NCBI GenBank assembly: GCA_963698405.1 | Contig: CAVOQT010000001.1 | Location: 62,001-126,000 of the forward strand | Reading direction: 5' to 3' | DNA from: SHZI01 sp963698405 | GTDB lineage: Bacteria; Pseudomonadota; Gammaproteobacteria; Steroidobacterales; GCA-2729495 | DNA: 64,000 nucleotides | In this document: in pieces, positions 17,768-26,662 of the stretch | Layout of the letters: the number at the start of each line of letters is the position of its first letter | How positions within the stretch are numbered: the stretch's first letter is position 1 | Notes under the pieces: model-generated | What the model was told of the DNA's origin: nothing | The model's input: only the letters and a program-made list of their open reading frames with translations | The model's database searches: none | Position numbers and translations under genes: made by a program

Positions 17768-18525
17768 AAGTCATCATCGCGTTGCTTGCTGCCCTGGCGC
17801 TGGCCGGCTGCATCACTACGACCACCGGAGCACAATCCGCCGCGAGTTCGCCCGACGAAGCGGCCGAGTACAACATGCAGCTCGGGATCAGTTATCTGCG
17901 CCAGGGCAAACTGCAATTGGCGCGTACCAAGCTGGAACACGCGATCAAGCTGGACCCGAATCTGGCCACGGCACACTCCGCACTCGGCGTGGTGTTCGAG
18001 CGACTGGAAGACCCGGTCGGCGCAGAGAAGCACTACCGGCGTGCCGTCGACCTGAATCCGCGCAATCCGGACACGCTCAATGCCCTGGCGATATTTACCT
18101 GCTCGCGCAAGCAGCAGCCGAAGGAAGCGCTGCGGCTGTTTGACCAGGCGCTGGCCATCCCGCTGTCGGTCAGTAGCGCCAACCGCGCCATGCTCAATAC
18201 CAATGCCGGTACCTGTGCCAAGAGCGTCGACATCGATCGTGCCGAGGGCTATCTGCGCGCTGCACTGGCAGATAACCCGAATTACGCTGATGCGCTATTC
18301 CAGCTTGCTGAAATCACGCTGGATGCCGGCCGGGCATTTCAGTCCCGGGCCTTTATCGAGCGCTATCTGACCGTTACTCCACCGTCACCCGCCGGGCTCT
18401 GGCTTGCCGTGCGTATCGAGCGGGCCATGAACGATACGACTGCTGCGGACGACTATGCGGCGGATCTGCTCAAGCAGTTTCCTGCTTCAAACGAAGCCCG
18501 TCAGCTGACTGAGTCCGGATCTTGA
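17755..18525 (+). CDS. pilF: Type IV pilus biogenesis lipoprotein PilF/PilW (TPR)
   Basis: A 256-residue lipoprotein. The signal MKVIIALLAALALAGC ends in a lipobox cysteine. The mature part is built of tetratricopeptide repeats, for example YLRQGKLQLARTKLEHAIKL and AHSALGVVFERL. PilF/PilW anchors in the outer membrane and is needed for PilQ secretin assembly. The start may be the ATG at 17755 or the one at 17764. Its place between rlmN and rodZ is the usual one. No other pilus genes are in this window. Confidence 0.88.
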   Translation: MAHMKVIIALLAALALAGCITTTTGAQSAASSPDEAAEYNMQLGISYLRQGKLQLARTKLEHAIKLDPNLATAHSALGVVFERLEDPVGAEKHYRRAVDLNPRNPDTLNALAIFTCSRKQQPKEALRLFDQALAIPLSVSSANRAMLNTNAGTCAKSVDIDRAEGYLRAALADNPNYADALFQLAEITLDAGRAFQSRAFIERYLTVTPPSPAGLWLAVRIERAMNDTTAADDYAADLLKQFPASNEARQLTESGS

Positions 18526-19325
18526 GCGAAGTGCCGAGCGCAGCGGTGGAATCGTCCGGTTCCACAGAAAGTCGCAGCGATCCTGCGCTGTCACTTGGCG
18601 CGCGCCTGCGCTCTGCGCGCAAGGCACGGGCACTGGGCCTTGAGCAGGTAAGTCAGAAGTTGCACCTTGAGGAGTCGATGCTCAGGGCCATCGAGGAGGA
18701 TCGTTTCGATGCACTCGGTGCGCCGGTTTTCGTGCGCGGCTACCTGAAGGCTTATGCAGGGCTGCTCGGATTGCCGGAGCAGTCGGTGCTCGACGCCTAT
18801 CGGCAGGCTGATCCGGCCTCGAGCCTGCCGCCAAAAATGGTGCGTGATCGTGAGGAACTGCCAGCTGCCGGTCCGCGCCTGCCTGGCATGCTGATGATTG
18901 CGGGAGGCGGCGTGCTGCTGCTTCTGCTGTTCTTTGTATTTCGTCCTGGTGATCCAGGTCGTGGCCCTGAACTGCAAACTGCAGCGCAGACCGAAACCCC
19001 GGTGCTGGTCGCGGAGGGCGTTCCGGCCGTACTGCCTGAGCCACCGGTACCGGAAAATCCATCAGCCGAGGCTGGTCGGTTGGTGATCGAGTTTGCACAG
19101 GTATCCTGGGTGGACATCAGCAACAGTTCCGGGCGTCTGTTGTCTGGTGAACAACCCGCAGGCAGTCGCCAGGTCTTGAGTGGTGAGCCACCCTATAGCG
19201 TGGCGATTGGCAACACGCCTGGTGTGCGGCTGAGTGTCGATGGGCAGCCCTGGCCGGTGCCGGAAGATGCGCGCGCACCCGGCAGCAACGTGGCCCGTTT
19301 CCGTATCGAATCGCTGTCCCGGTAG
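18522..19325 (+). CDS. rodZ: RodZ-like cytoskeletal protein (HTH, TM, DUF4115)
   Basis: A 267-residue protein. Residues about 25-95 hold an N-terminal helix-turn-helix of the RodZ type (LGARLRSARKARALGLEQVS, FVRGYLKAYAGLLGL). One transmembrane helix lies near 127-145, and the periplasmic C-terminal domain has WVDISNSSGRLLSGEQPAG, the DUF4115 pattern. RodZ links MreB to the elongation machinery. Translation probably starts at TTG 18522, overlapping the pilF stop. The ispG gene often found before hisS is absent here. Confidence 0.9.
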   Translation: MSEVPSAAVESSGSTESRSDPALSLGARLRSARKARALGLEQVSQKLHLEESMLRAIEEDRFDALGAPVFVRGYLKAYAGLLGLPEQSVLDAYRQADPASSLPPKMVRDREELPAAGPRLPGMLMIAGGGVLLLLLFFVFRPGDPGRGPELQTAAQTETPVLVAEGVPAVLPEPPVPENPSAEAGRLVIEFAQVSWVDISNSSGRLLSGEQPAGSRQVLSGEPPYSVAIGNTPGVRLSVDGQPWPVPEDARAPGSNVARFRIESLSR

Positions 19326-19334
19326 AGAGCAGGC

Positions 19335-20615
19335 ATGCAAGAACAGATTCAGGCGATTCGTGGCATGGGCGATGTGTTGCCGCCGGATTCCGCGCTTTGG
19401 CGGCACGTCGAGGCGACCATCCGCGGCGTATTGCTCGACTATGGTTATCAGGAAATCCGCGTGCCGATCGTCGAGCGCACCGATTTGTTCAAGCGCTCAA
19501 TCGGTGAAGTGACGGATATCGTCGAGAAGGAAATGTACAGCTTCGACGATCGCAACGGCATGTCGATCACGTTGCGTCCCGAAGCGACGGCCGGCATCGT
19601 GCGTGCCTGCATGGAGCATGGGCTGCTGCGCAACCAGCGGCAGAAGTTCTGGTCGACGGGGCCGATGTTCCGTTACGAGAAACCGCAGAAGGGCCGCTAC
19701 CGGCAGTTTCACCAGTTCGATGTCGAGGCGCTCGGTTTTTCCGGTCCGGATGTCGATGCTGAACTGATCATCATGCTGGCGCGGATCTGGCGCCTGCTGC
19801 GTATCGAACACGTCAGCCTGCAGATCAATACGCTGGGTACCAGCGAGTCCCGCGTGCAGTACCGCGCCGACCTGACGGCGTATTTCCGCAGCCACTTCGA
19901 GCAGCTCGACGAAGACAGTCGCCGGCGTCTGGAGCGCAACCCGTTGCGCATTCTGGACAGCAAGAACCCGGAACTGCAGACGCTGATTGCCGGGGCACCG
20001 CAGCTCACCCAGTATCTGGATGCCGGATCGGAGGCGCATTTTGCCGGCCTGCAGGCGCTGCTCGACGATGCCGGCGTGGCATATGTCGTCAATCCGCGCC
20101 TGGTGCGCGGGCTCGACTATTACGGGCGCACGGTCTTCGAGTGGGTGACCGACCGCCTGGGTACGCAGGGCGCAGTCTGCGCGGGCGGCAGGTATGATGG
20201 CCTGGTTGAGCACCTGGGCGGAGAGCCGACGCCAGCGGTGGGTTTTGCCATCGGGCTGGAGCGGTTGGTCGAACTGTATGCACTGGCTGGCCTGGGGGCT
20301 CCGTCGCGGGTACCGGATGTCTATCTGGTTGCGGTGGGGGAGGCCGCGACCCGCTCCGCATTCCGGATCGCCGAAAGCCTGCGTGATGGCGCTGTGCCGT
20401 TGCGCGTAGAGACCAATTGCGGTGGCGGCGGGTTCAAGTCCCAGATGAAGCGTGCCGACCGCAGCGGAGCAACGGTTGCCGTACTGCTGGGTGAAGACGA
20501 GGTGGCCAGTGGCACCGCTGTCGTCAAGCCGTTGCGGACCGAACTTGAGCAGACCACAGTAACAATGGCCGGGCTGGCTGATGCGATCGCTGCCCATCTG
20601 GGTAACCGGCCCTGA
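19335..20615 (+). CDS. hisS: Histidine--tRNA ligase
   Basis: A 426-residue class II aminoacyl-tRNA synthetase. Motif 1 lies in the region IRGMGDVLPPDSALW and following. Motif 2 is FRYEKPQKGRYRQFHQFDVE. The histidine-specific loop is LVRGLDYYGRTVFEWV, and motif 3 lies around AVGFAIGLERLVEL. The C-terminal anticodon-binding domain follows. Length and order are normal, and it precedes yfgM as in E. coli. Confidence 0.97.
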   Translation: MQEQIQAIRGMGDVLPPDSALWRHVEATIRGVLLDYGYQEIRVPIVERTDLFKRSIGEVTDIVEKEMYSFDDRNGMSITLRPEATAGIVRACMEHGLLRNQRQKFWSTGPMFRYEKPQKGRYRQFHQFDVEALGFSGPDVDAELIIMLARIWRLLRIEHVSLQINTLGTSESRVQYRADLTAYFRSHFEQLDEDSRRRLERNPLRILDSKNPELQTLIAGAPQLTQYLDAGSEAHFAGLQALLDDAGVAYVVNPRLVRGLDYYGRTVFEWVTDRLGTQGAVCAGGRYDGLVEHLGGEPTPAVGFAIGLERLVELYALAGLGAPSRVPDVYLVAVGEAATRSAFRIAESLRDGAVPLRVETNCGGGGFKSQMKRADRSGATVAVLLGEDEVASGTAVVKPLRTELEQTTVTMAGLADAIAAHLGNRP

Positions 20616-20643
20616 TTGAAGCAATACATGACAGGAACACGCC

Positions 20644-21351
20644 GTGGAAGATGATTTTCTGACAGACGATCAACAAGCCGACCAGGTCAAGAGCTGGTTG
20701 CGGCAGAACGGACCGTTCCTGGTTGCCGGCGTGGTGCTGGGGCTCGGTGGACTGTTTGGCTGGAACCAGTGGCAGACTTATCAGCAACAGCAGGCCGAGG
20801 CTGCCTCGGCGCTTTACGACCAGCTGCTGCACTCGGTGGGCGACCAGCAACTCGATACGGCTGTTGAACAGCTGCAGCAGCTGGAGAGCGAGTTTTCCTC
20901 ATCGGCATATGTAGACCAGGCCCGGCTTTCGATGGCTGGTCTCTACGTGAGCAGGAGCAAGCCGGATGAAGCGATCGCGCAGTTGCAACGGGTTGCTGAC
21001 CAGAGTGCGGCTGACGAGATCAGCCATATCGCACGGCTGCGGCTCGCCCGTCTGCTGAGCTCAGTCGATCGGCACGATGAAGCGTTGAAGGTTCTGTCCG
21101 TATCCGGTACGGGCGCCTTTGCCCCGCTGTTTCACGATGTGCGTGGTGATGTGTACTACGCGATGGGCAAGCAGGCGGAAGCGCGCAGCGAATACCAGCA
21201 GGCACTGAATGGCGAGCGGGCCGCTGCGGTGCTTGATCCCGGCTATATCACCGCCAAGCTGGACGAACTCGGCGGTACGGCGGCTGACCTGGCTGCAGCG
21301 ACCAGCGCCCCGGCTGCCAGCACACCGACAGACAGCGTACCAGCGCAGTGA
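20644..21351 (+). CDS. yfgM: YfgM-like tetratricopeptide membrane protein
   Basis: A 235-residue single-pass protein: an N-terminal cytoplasmic stretch DDFLTDDQQADQVKSWLRQ, one transmembrane helix (FLVAGVVLGLGGLFGW) and a periplasmic TPR-like region. YfgM works with PpiD at the SecYEG translocon as a periplasmic chaperone relay. Translation starts at a GTG. It lies between hisS and bamB, the conserved position, and its stop overlaps the bamB start. The C-terminal tail is Ala/Pro/Thr-rich. Confidence 0.88.
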   Translation: MEDDFLTDDQQADQVKSWLRQNGPFLVAGVVLGLGGLFGWNQWQTYQQQQAEAASALYDQLLHSVGDQQLDTAVEQLQQLESEFSSSAYVDQARLSMAGLYVSRSKPDEAIAQLQRVADQSAADEISHIARLRLARLLSSVDRHDEALKVLSVSGTGAFAPLFHDVRGDVYYAMGKQAEARSEYQQALNGERAAAVLDPGYITAKLDELGGTAADLAAATSAPAASTPTDSVPAQ

Positions 21352-22547
21352 TGTACCACGGAGACCGGTTCTGCGGCGGTGTTCTGCGCACCGTCATGCT
21401 CGGCGCACTGCTCGCTGTCGGCACCATCTCGATGCCGGGCTGCAGTTTGTTTGGTGGCGACGATGATGAACCGGATGCGCCGGCTGAACTGCCGGACTTT
21501 GATACGACACTCAAGGTCAAGAAAGTCTGGTCTGCAGGGCTGGGCGATGAAACGGAATTTCTGCGCCTGGCGCTTGCGCCTGCCTCGGATGGGTCGCGGA
21601 TTTTTGCTGCGGCCAATGATGGCCGGGTGAGTGCTTTCGAGGCGGTCAAGGGCAAGCGGATCTGGCGGAGCAAGACGGAATTGCAACTGTCGGGTGGCCC
21701 TGCCACCGATGGCAAAGTGGTTGTGCTCGGCTCGAGCAATGGTGAGGTCATCGCGCTCAGTGCCGATGATGGCAAGGAACTCTGGCGCAGATCCCTGTCT
21801 AGCGAGGTCCTGGCTGCGCCGGCCATCGCGCCCGGGCTGGTGCTGGTGCGCACCGTAGATGGCAAGCTCACGGCACTCGATGTTGCCGATGGCACGCAGC
21901 GCTGGTTCGTTCAGCAGAATATGCCGCGTCTCTCGGTGCGTGGCACCGGCGCGCCGGTGGTGATCAGGAATGTGGTGGTCTGCGGTTTCGATAACGGCAA
22001 ACTTGCCGCCTACGAACTGTCGGATGGCACACCGGCCTGGGATACGCTGCTCGATCCGCCGTCGGGCCGCAACGAGATCGAGCGTCTGGCGGATATCAAT
22101 GCAACGGTGCGTTCAGTCGGTGACGACATCTACGTCGTCGGCTATCGCGGTCAGACCAGGGCCGTTGCCCTGGAGTCAGGGCAGGCGCTATGGGCCCAGG
22201 ATGTCGCCGGTTATGGTGGTCTCGCCGCCGATCTGGAGAATGTCTATATCTCCGGCAACGCCAGCGAGCTGCAGGCGCTCGTGCGACAGACCGGCAGTGA
22301 GCTCTGGAAGCATGAGCTGCTGAAAAACCGTGATATCACCGGTCCCACTGCCTGGCAGAACTCGGTTGTGGTGGGTGACTTCGAGGGCTACGTACACTTT
22401 TTCGATACCGCGACCGGCAAGCCGCAGGCCCGTGTCCGGATCAACCGCACCCGCGTGACTTCACCGCCACTGGTCGTCAACGACCTGCTGTACGTCCAGT
22501 CTGACGGCGGCAAGCTGGCGGCCTATCGCCAGCTTGCGAAGAAATAG
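21351..22547 (+). CDS. bamB: Outer membrane assembly lipoprotein BamB
   Basis: A 398-residue lipoprotein with lipobox-like SMPGC near residue 27 and an eight-bladed PQQ/WD-like propeller. Repeated DGRVSAFEAVKGKRIWRSK, DGKLTALDVADGTQRWFVQ and ESGQALWAQD strands are visible. BamB supports BamA in beta-barrel insertion. Start: ATG 21351 overlaps the yfgM stop by one base; a GTG one codon earlier is possible. The ribosome site lies inside yfgM, implying coupling. Confidence 0.94.
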   Translation: MYHGDRFCGGVLRTVMLGALLAVGTISMPGCSLFGGDDDEPDAPAELPDFDTTLKVKKVWSAGLGDETEFLRLALAPASDGSRIFAAANDGRVSAFEAVKGKRIWRSKTELQLSGGPATDGKVVVLGSSNGEVIALSADDGKELWRRSLSSEVLAAPAIAPGLVLVRTVDGKLTALDVADGTQRWFVQQNMPRLSVRGTGAPVVIRNVVVCGFDNGKLAAYELSDGTPAWDTLLDPPSGRNEIERLADINATVRSVGDDIYVVGYRGQTRAVALESGQALWAQDVAGYGGLAADLENVYISGNASELQALVRQTGSELWKHELLKNRDITGPTAWQNSVVVGDFEGYVHFFDTATGKPQARVRINRTRVTSPPLVVNDLLYVQSDGGKLAAYRQLAKK

Positions 22548-22564
22548 CGTACAGGGAGCCTGAG

Positions 22565-23953
22565 GTGCTGCCTGTATTTGCGCTGGTTGGTCGTCCGAAC
22601 GTCGGCAAGTCCACGCTGTTCAATACACTGACCGGTACTCGTGACGCACTCGTCGCCGATCTCCCGGGTCTGACCCGCGACCGTCTGTACGGCTACACCA
22701 CCGTCAAGGACCGGGCGGCGATCGTGATCGATACCGGCGGACTGACCAACACCGGCGATCCGTTCAGCGTCCAGATCGAGCGCCAGGTTGCGTATGCGGT
22801 AGGCGAGGCCGACGTGATCGTGTTTCTCGTCGAGGCGGCTGCCGGCCCGTTGCCGGATGATCATGCGATCGTGGCACGGCTGCGCAAGACCGGTAAGCCG
22901 GTGATTCTTGCCATCAATAAAGCCGAGGGCCGTGCCCCGCTGGAACTGTCTGCGGCTTTCTATGAACTCGGACTCGGTGACCCGGTAGCCATCTCGGCGC
23001 AGCACGGTGATCGGCTCGCACTGCTCGGCGAGCGTATTCTTGGTGCATTGCCTGCCCAGGATGATGCGGAGCCGCTGGCTCTTGGCGGTGAACTGCTGGG
23101 TACGCGGATCGCCGTGATTGGCCGTCCGAACGTCGGCAAGTCCACGCTCATCAATCGCTACCTGGGTGAAGAGCGGTTGCTGACCTCCGATCAGGCCGGC
23201 ACTACCCGTGACAGTATCCGCGTTCCCTTTACGCATGATGGCCACGCCATGGTGCTGGTGGATACCGCCGGCATTCGTCGCAAGGCGCGCGTCGATGAAC
23301 TCATCGAGCGTTTCAGTATCGTCAAGTCGCTGCAGGCGCTGGAAGAAGCGGATGCAGTGCTGGTGCTGATCGATGCGCGCGACAGCCTGACCGAGCAGGA
23401 TGTGTCGCTGATCGGTCTGGTGCTGGAGCGGGGGCGGGCGCTGGCGATCGGTGTGAACAAATGGGATCACCTGCCGCCTGATCAGCGCGATCGCGTGCGC
23501 GATGATCTGGACCGGCGCCTGCCATTTCTGGATTTTGCCGATATTCACTTCATCTCGGCACTGCACGGTACGGCGGTCTTCGATCTGCTCGAGAGCGGCC
23601 GGCGTGCGGCGCTGGCTGCGGTCAGGGAGTTGCCCACGCCCGACCTCAACCGCGCGCTGAAGGATGCCGTGCAGGCTTATCCGACGCCGATTGCCAACCA
23701 CAGCCGGATCAAGCTCACCTATGCGCATCAGGGTGGCCGCCGGCCGCCGCTCATCATCATCCACGGCAATCAGACCTCGGCAATGCCGGAGAGCTACCGG
23801 CGCTATCTGATGGGTTATTTCCGCAAGGTCTTTCGTCTGCGCGGTACGCCAATCCGCGTCGAACTGCGCTCCGGCAAGAATCCCTTTGCCGGTAAACGCA
23901 ACCGCCTCACACCGCGCCAGGTCAAGCATCGCGCGCGTCTGCGCTACCGGTAG
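22565..23953 (+). CDS. der: Ribosome biogenesis GTPase Der (EngA)
   Basis: A 462-residue protein with two tandem GTPase domains and a C-terminal KH-like domain. The first P-loop is GRPNVGKS at 9-16 with DLPGLTRDR. The second is AVIGRPNVGKSTLINRYLG with GTTRDSIRVP and VDTAGIRRKA. NKWD and NKAE are the G4 motifs. Der is needed for 50S subunit maturation. Start is a GTG. It ends the yfgM-bamB-der series. Confidence 0.97.
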   Translation: MLPVFALVGRPNVGKSTLFNTLTGTRDALVADLPGLTRDRLYGYTTVKDRAAIVIDTGGLTNTGDPFSVQIERQVAYAVGEADVIVFLVEAAAGPLPDDHAIVARLRKTGKPVILAINKAEGRAPLELSAAFYELGLGDPVAISAQHGDRLALLGERILGALPAQDDAEPLALGGELLGTRIAVIGRPNVGKSTLINRYLGEERLLTSDQAGTTRDSIRVPFTHDGHAMVLVDTAGIRRKARVDELIERFSIVKSLQALEEADAVLVLIDARDSLTEQDVSLIGLVLERGRALAIGVNKWDHLPPDQRDRVRDDLDRRLPFLDFADIHFISALHGTAVFDLLESGRRAALAAVRELPTPDLNRALKDAVQAYPTPIANHSRIKLTYAHQGGRRPPLIIIHGNQTSAMPESYRRYLMGYFRKVFRLRGTPIRVELRSGKNPFAGKRNRLTPRQVKHRARLRYR

Positions 23954-24030
23954 CGGGCCATATCCATATAACCAAACGGTCGGGTCAGGGCCGTATTTCG
24001 CCACGCATAATCACGGCCTTCCACCGCGCG

Positions 24031-25140
24031 ATGGACCATGAGGCAGTGACCACGGCACGCAAAATTTTCCAGCTTCCCGGCACTTTCGAGATGCACCGCG
24101 GTGGTGTGCTCGATCGTCCGGTGATCGCCTATGAGACCTGGGGTCAGCTCAATGCCGCGCGCGATAATGCGGTGCTGATCTTTAGCGGCATGTCGCCCTC
24201 GGCGCATGCCTGCTCCTCGCCGGACGATCCTTCACCGGGCTGGTGGGAAGAAATCGTTGGTCCGTTGCGGCCGATCGACACACGGCGTTACTTCGTCATC
24301 TGCATCAATTCGCTGGGCAGTTGCTTCGGCTCTACCGGGCCGGCGTCCATCGACCCACAGACCGGGCAGCCGTACCGGCTGAACTTCCCCGTGCTGACGC
24401 TGGAGGATGTCGCCAATGGCGGCATGCTGGTGGTGAAGAATCTCGGTATCAGCCGGCTGCATACGGTGGTTGGTCCATCGATGGGCGGCATGACTACGCT
24501 TGCTTTTGCCATCGCGCATCCGGGCATGGTGCGCAATCTCGCGCTTATCTCTACCGGCGCCCGCGCGCTGCCGTTTTCGATCGCGATGCGTTCCCTGCAG
24601 CGCGAGATGATCCGGCGCGATCCGGCCTGGCAGGATGGCAACTACGTGAGCGGTGCCGGACCGATCACCGGCATGCGCATGGCGCGCAAGCTCGGCATGA
24701 TCACCTATCGTTCGGCCAGGGAATGGGAGCAGCGCTTTGGTCGCGAGCGTATCGGTGAAGAGCGCCAGACCGGCAACGCCTTTGCGCTGGATTTTGAGGT
24801 GGAAGGCTATCTCGAAGCGCATGCCCAGAAATTCACCGGTCAGTTTGACGCCAACAGCTATCTCTATCTGTCACGCGCCAGCGATCTTTTCGACGTGGCT
24901 GAGCACGGCGGTTCGGTAACTGCCGGACTGGCCAAGGTGCGTGCCGAGCGCGTGCTGGTGGTCGGCGTGGAAACGGATTTCCTGTTTCCGATCGCCCAGC
25001 AGCGCGAACTCGCCGCTGGTCTGGATGCGCTCAACCGCGAAGTGCACCTCGTCGAACTGCCATCGATACAGGGACACGACTCCTTTCTCGTCGACATGGA
25101 CCGCTTCCGCCCGGTCCTTGAAGTCTTCTTCGCCCGGTAG
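24031..25140 (+). CDS. metX: MetX-family acyltransferase, probably serine O-succinyltransferase
   Basis: A 369-residue alpha/beta-hydrolase. The nucleophile serine is in VVGPSMGGMTTLAFA, the acid Asp is in GVETDFLFPIAQQ and the His is in SIQGHDSFLVD. The family acylates homoserine (methionine pathway) or serine (cysteine pathway). NSLGSCFGSTGPASIDPQTG and ALPFSIAMRSLQREMIRRD resemble the serine O-succinyltransferases known from Xanthomonas more than classical homoserine O-acetyltransferases. That resemblance is from memory and needs an alignment. The gene stands alone and ends in a REP cluster. Confidence 0.82.
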   Translation: MDHEAVTTARKIFQLPGTFEMHRGGVLDRPVIAYETWGQLNAARDNAVLIFSGMSPSAHACSSPDDPSPGWWEEIVGPLRPIDTRRYFVICINSLGSCFGSTGPASIDPQTGQPYRLNFPVLTLEDVANGGMLVVKNLGISRLHTVVGPSMGGMTTLAFAIAHPGMVRNLALISTGARALPFSIAMRSLQREMIRRDPAWQDGNYVSGAGPITGMRMARKLGMITYRSAREWEQRFGRERIGEERQTGNAFALDFEVEGYLEAHAQKFTGQFDANSYLYLSRASDLFDVAEHGGSVTAGLAKVRAERVLVVGVETDFLFPIAQQRELAAGLDALNREVHLVELPSIQGHDSFLVDMDRFRPVLEVFFAR

Positions 25141-25226
25141 GAGCGCCTTCAGGCGCGATCTCCCTGTGGGAGCGGCTTCAGCCGCGATTCCACCGATCAA
25201 GAATCGCGGCTGAAGCCGCTCCTACC
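25137..25226. repeat. REP cluster: three palindromic elements between metX and xseA
   Basis: Three copies of a REP-type unit fill the gap. One runs from the metX stop (TAGGAGCGCCTTCAGGCGCGAT, 25138-25159). A second, GTGGGAGCGGCTTCAGCCGC, starts at 25166 and extends to 25190. The third is the second copy inverted, 25201-25225. Copies two and three pair over at least 22 bases and would form a strong hairpin in both transcripts, suiting a bidirectional terminator. The GTAG head of the outer units supplies TAG stop codons for metX and xseA. Confidence 0.9.
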
Positions 25227-26559
25227 GGATTTTCCTTACCGTGGCCTCAACCATCCCGTCGGCAAGACGCGCTGTGATCGCATCACCCGCCTTCAGTCGG
25301 GCTGCGCTTCGCACCACGCTGCCGGCAGCGTCCTGCACGATCGCATAACCGCGCTCCAGCGTGGACAGCGGGCTGACGGTCTGCAGGCGGCCACTGAGTA
25401 CGGCGAGACGGCTGCCGGTGGCGCTGACGCTGACGCGAATGGCGGCAGCAAGCCGCTGTCTGGCGCTGCTGACGCGCTCGCCGGCCAGCCGCAGCTGCAT
25501 CACCGGTGATACCCGCTGCAGGCGGTGCAGCGCATTGTCGATGCGCAGGGCATCGAGTGCGAGGCGATTGCCCAGTGCTGCCGACAGTTGATGACGCAGT
25601 TCGTCGAGGCGCTGTGCGTTCTGGCGTAACTGGTAGCCGGGATGACAGCGGGCGAGCCGTGCGGCCAGCTGCTGTTGGCGCGTGAGCGTAACTGCCAGTG
25701 TCCGGCCGGAGGCCAGTACCGCGCGTCGCTCCAGCGCCTGTATGTGTCGCAGCCAGTCGCGGCTGTCGGGCACCACCAGTTCGGCAGCACCCGACGGAGT
25801 CGGCGCCCGCACGTCAGCAACCAGATCGGCGATGGTGAAGTCGATCTCGTGGCCCACACCGCTGACGACCGGGATCGGGCAGGCGGCGATGGCACGCGCC
25901 ACGATTTCCTCATTGAAGGCCCACAGGTCTTCGAGCGAGCCACCGCCGCGCGCGAGGATCAATACCTCACATTCGGCACGTCTGGCCGCAGTCTCGAGTG
26001 CCTTGACGATATCGAACTTCGCCTGCTCACCCTGCACCTGCACCGGATAGATGAGAACCGGGATGGCTGGAAAGCGCCGCGCGAGGATATGCACGATATC
26101 GCGCACCGCCGCACCGCTGGGTGAGGTGATCACGCCGATGGCTTTGGGCAGTGCCGGCAGCAGCTGCTTGCGTGCCGGCTCGAAAAGCCCCTCGGCAGCC
26201 AGTTTCTGCTTGAGTGCCTCAAGGCGCTGACGGAGCAGTCCCTCGCCGGCCGCTTCGAGGTGATCGACGATCAGCTGGTAGTCGCCGCGGGGCTCATACA
26301 GGCTGACCCGGCCGCGGGCCAGCACCTGCATGCCGTTTTCAGGCCTGAAGCTGCTGCGATTGGCACCCCGGAACAGCGCGCAGCGGATCTGGGCGCGTTC
26401 GTCCTTGAGCGAGAAATACAGGTGTCCAGAGGCTGGCCGGGCCAGGTTGGAGATTTCGCCTGATACCCACATGCGCGGCAGATCCTGCTCAAGCAGCTGG
26501 CGGGCCAGCCGGTTGAGTTCGGAGACGCTATAGACCTGTTCGCCGGCGGCAGTGGGCAT
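25222..26559 (-). CDS. xseA: Exodeoxyribonuclease VII large subunit
   Basis: A 445-residue protein from MPTAAGEQVYSVSELNRLAR. A longer in-frame reading to 26673 would cross the guaB promoter region and looks non-coding. N-terminal OB fold: RMWVSGEISNLARPASGHLY and RGRVSLYEPRGDYQL. Catalytic core: ITSPSGAAVRDIVHIL, ARGGGSLEDLWAFNEE and VSGVGHEIDFTIADLVAD. The C-terminal half is coiled coil. With XseB it degrades single-stranded DNA from both ends. It is divergent from guaB and convergent with metX. Confidence 0.95.
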   Translation of the reverse strand: MPTAAGEQVYSVSELNRLARQLLEQDLPRMWVSGEISNLARPASGHLYFSLKDERAQIRCALFRGANRSSFRPENGMQVLARGRVSLYEPRGDYQLIVDHLEAAGEGLLRQRLEALKQKLAAEGLFEPARKQLLPALPKAIGVITSPSGAAVRDIVHILARRFPAIPVLIYPVQVQGEQAKFDIVKALETAARRAECEVLILARGGGSLEDLWAFNEEIVARAIAACPIPVVSGVGHEIDFTIADLVADVRAPTPSGAAELVVPDSRDWLRHIQALERRAVLASGRTLAVTLTRQQQLAARLARCHPGYQLRQNAQRLDELRHQLSAALGNRLALDALRIDNALHRLQRVSPVMQLRLAGERVSSARQRLAAAIRVSVSATGSRLAVLSGRLQTVSPLSTLERGYAIVQDAAGSVVRSAARLKAGDAITARLADGMVEATVRKIR

Positions 26560-26662
26560 GTCTGGAGTGCCTGGTGCAGAGGGCAATGCTGCGGCAGGCC
26601 AGTTTACGCGCCCAGCCTGCCCGCGTACCATCCTCGCTCCCTCAGTCTGCGTACCCGATGCC

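Noticed and set aside
23954..24030. Possible SAM or SAH riboswitch before metX
   Set aside because: Only 77 bp are available and no pseudoknot or conserved aptamer bases are apparent.
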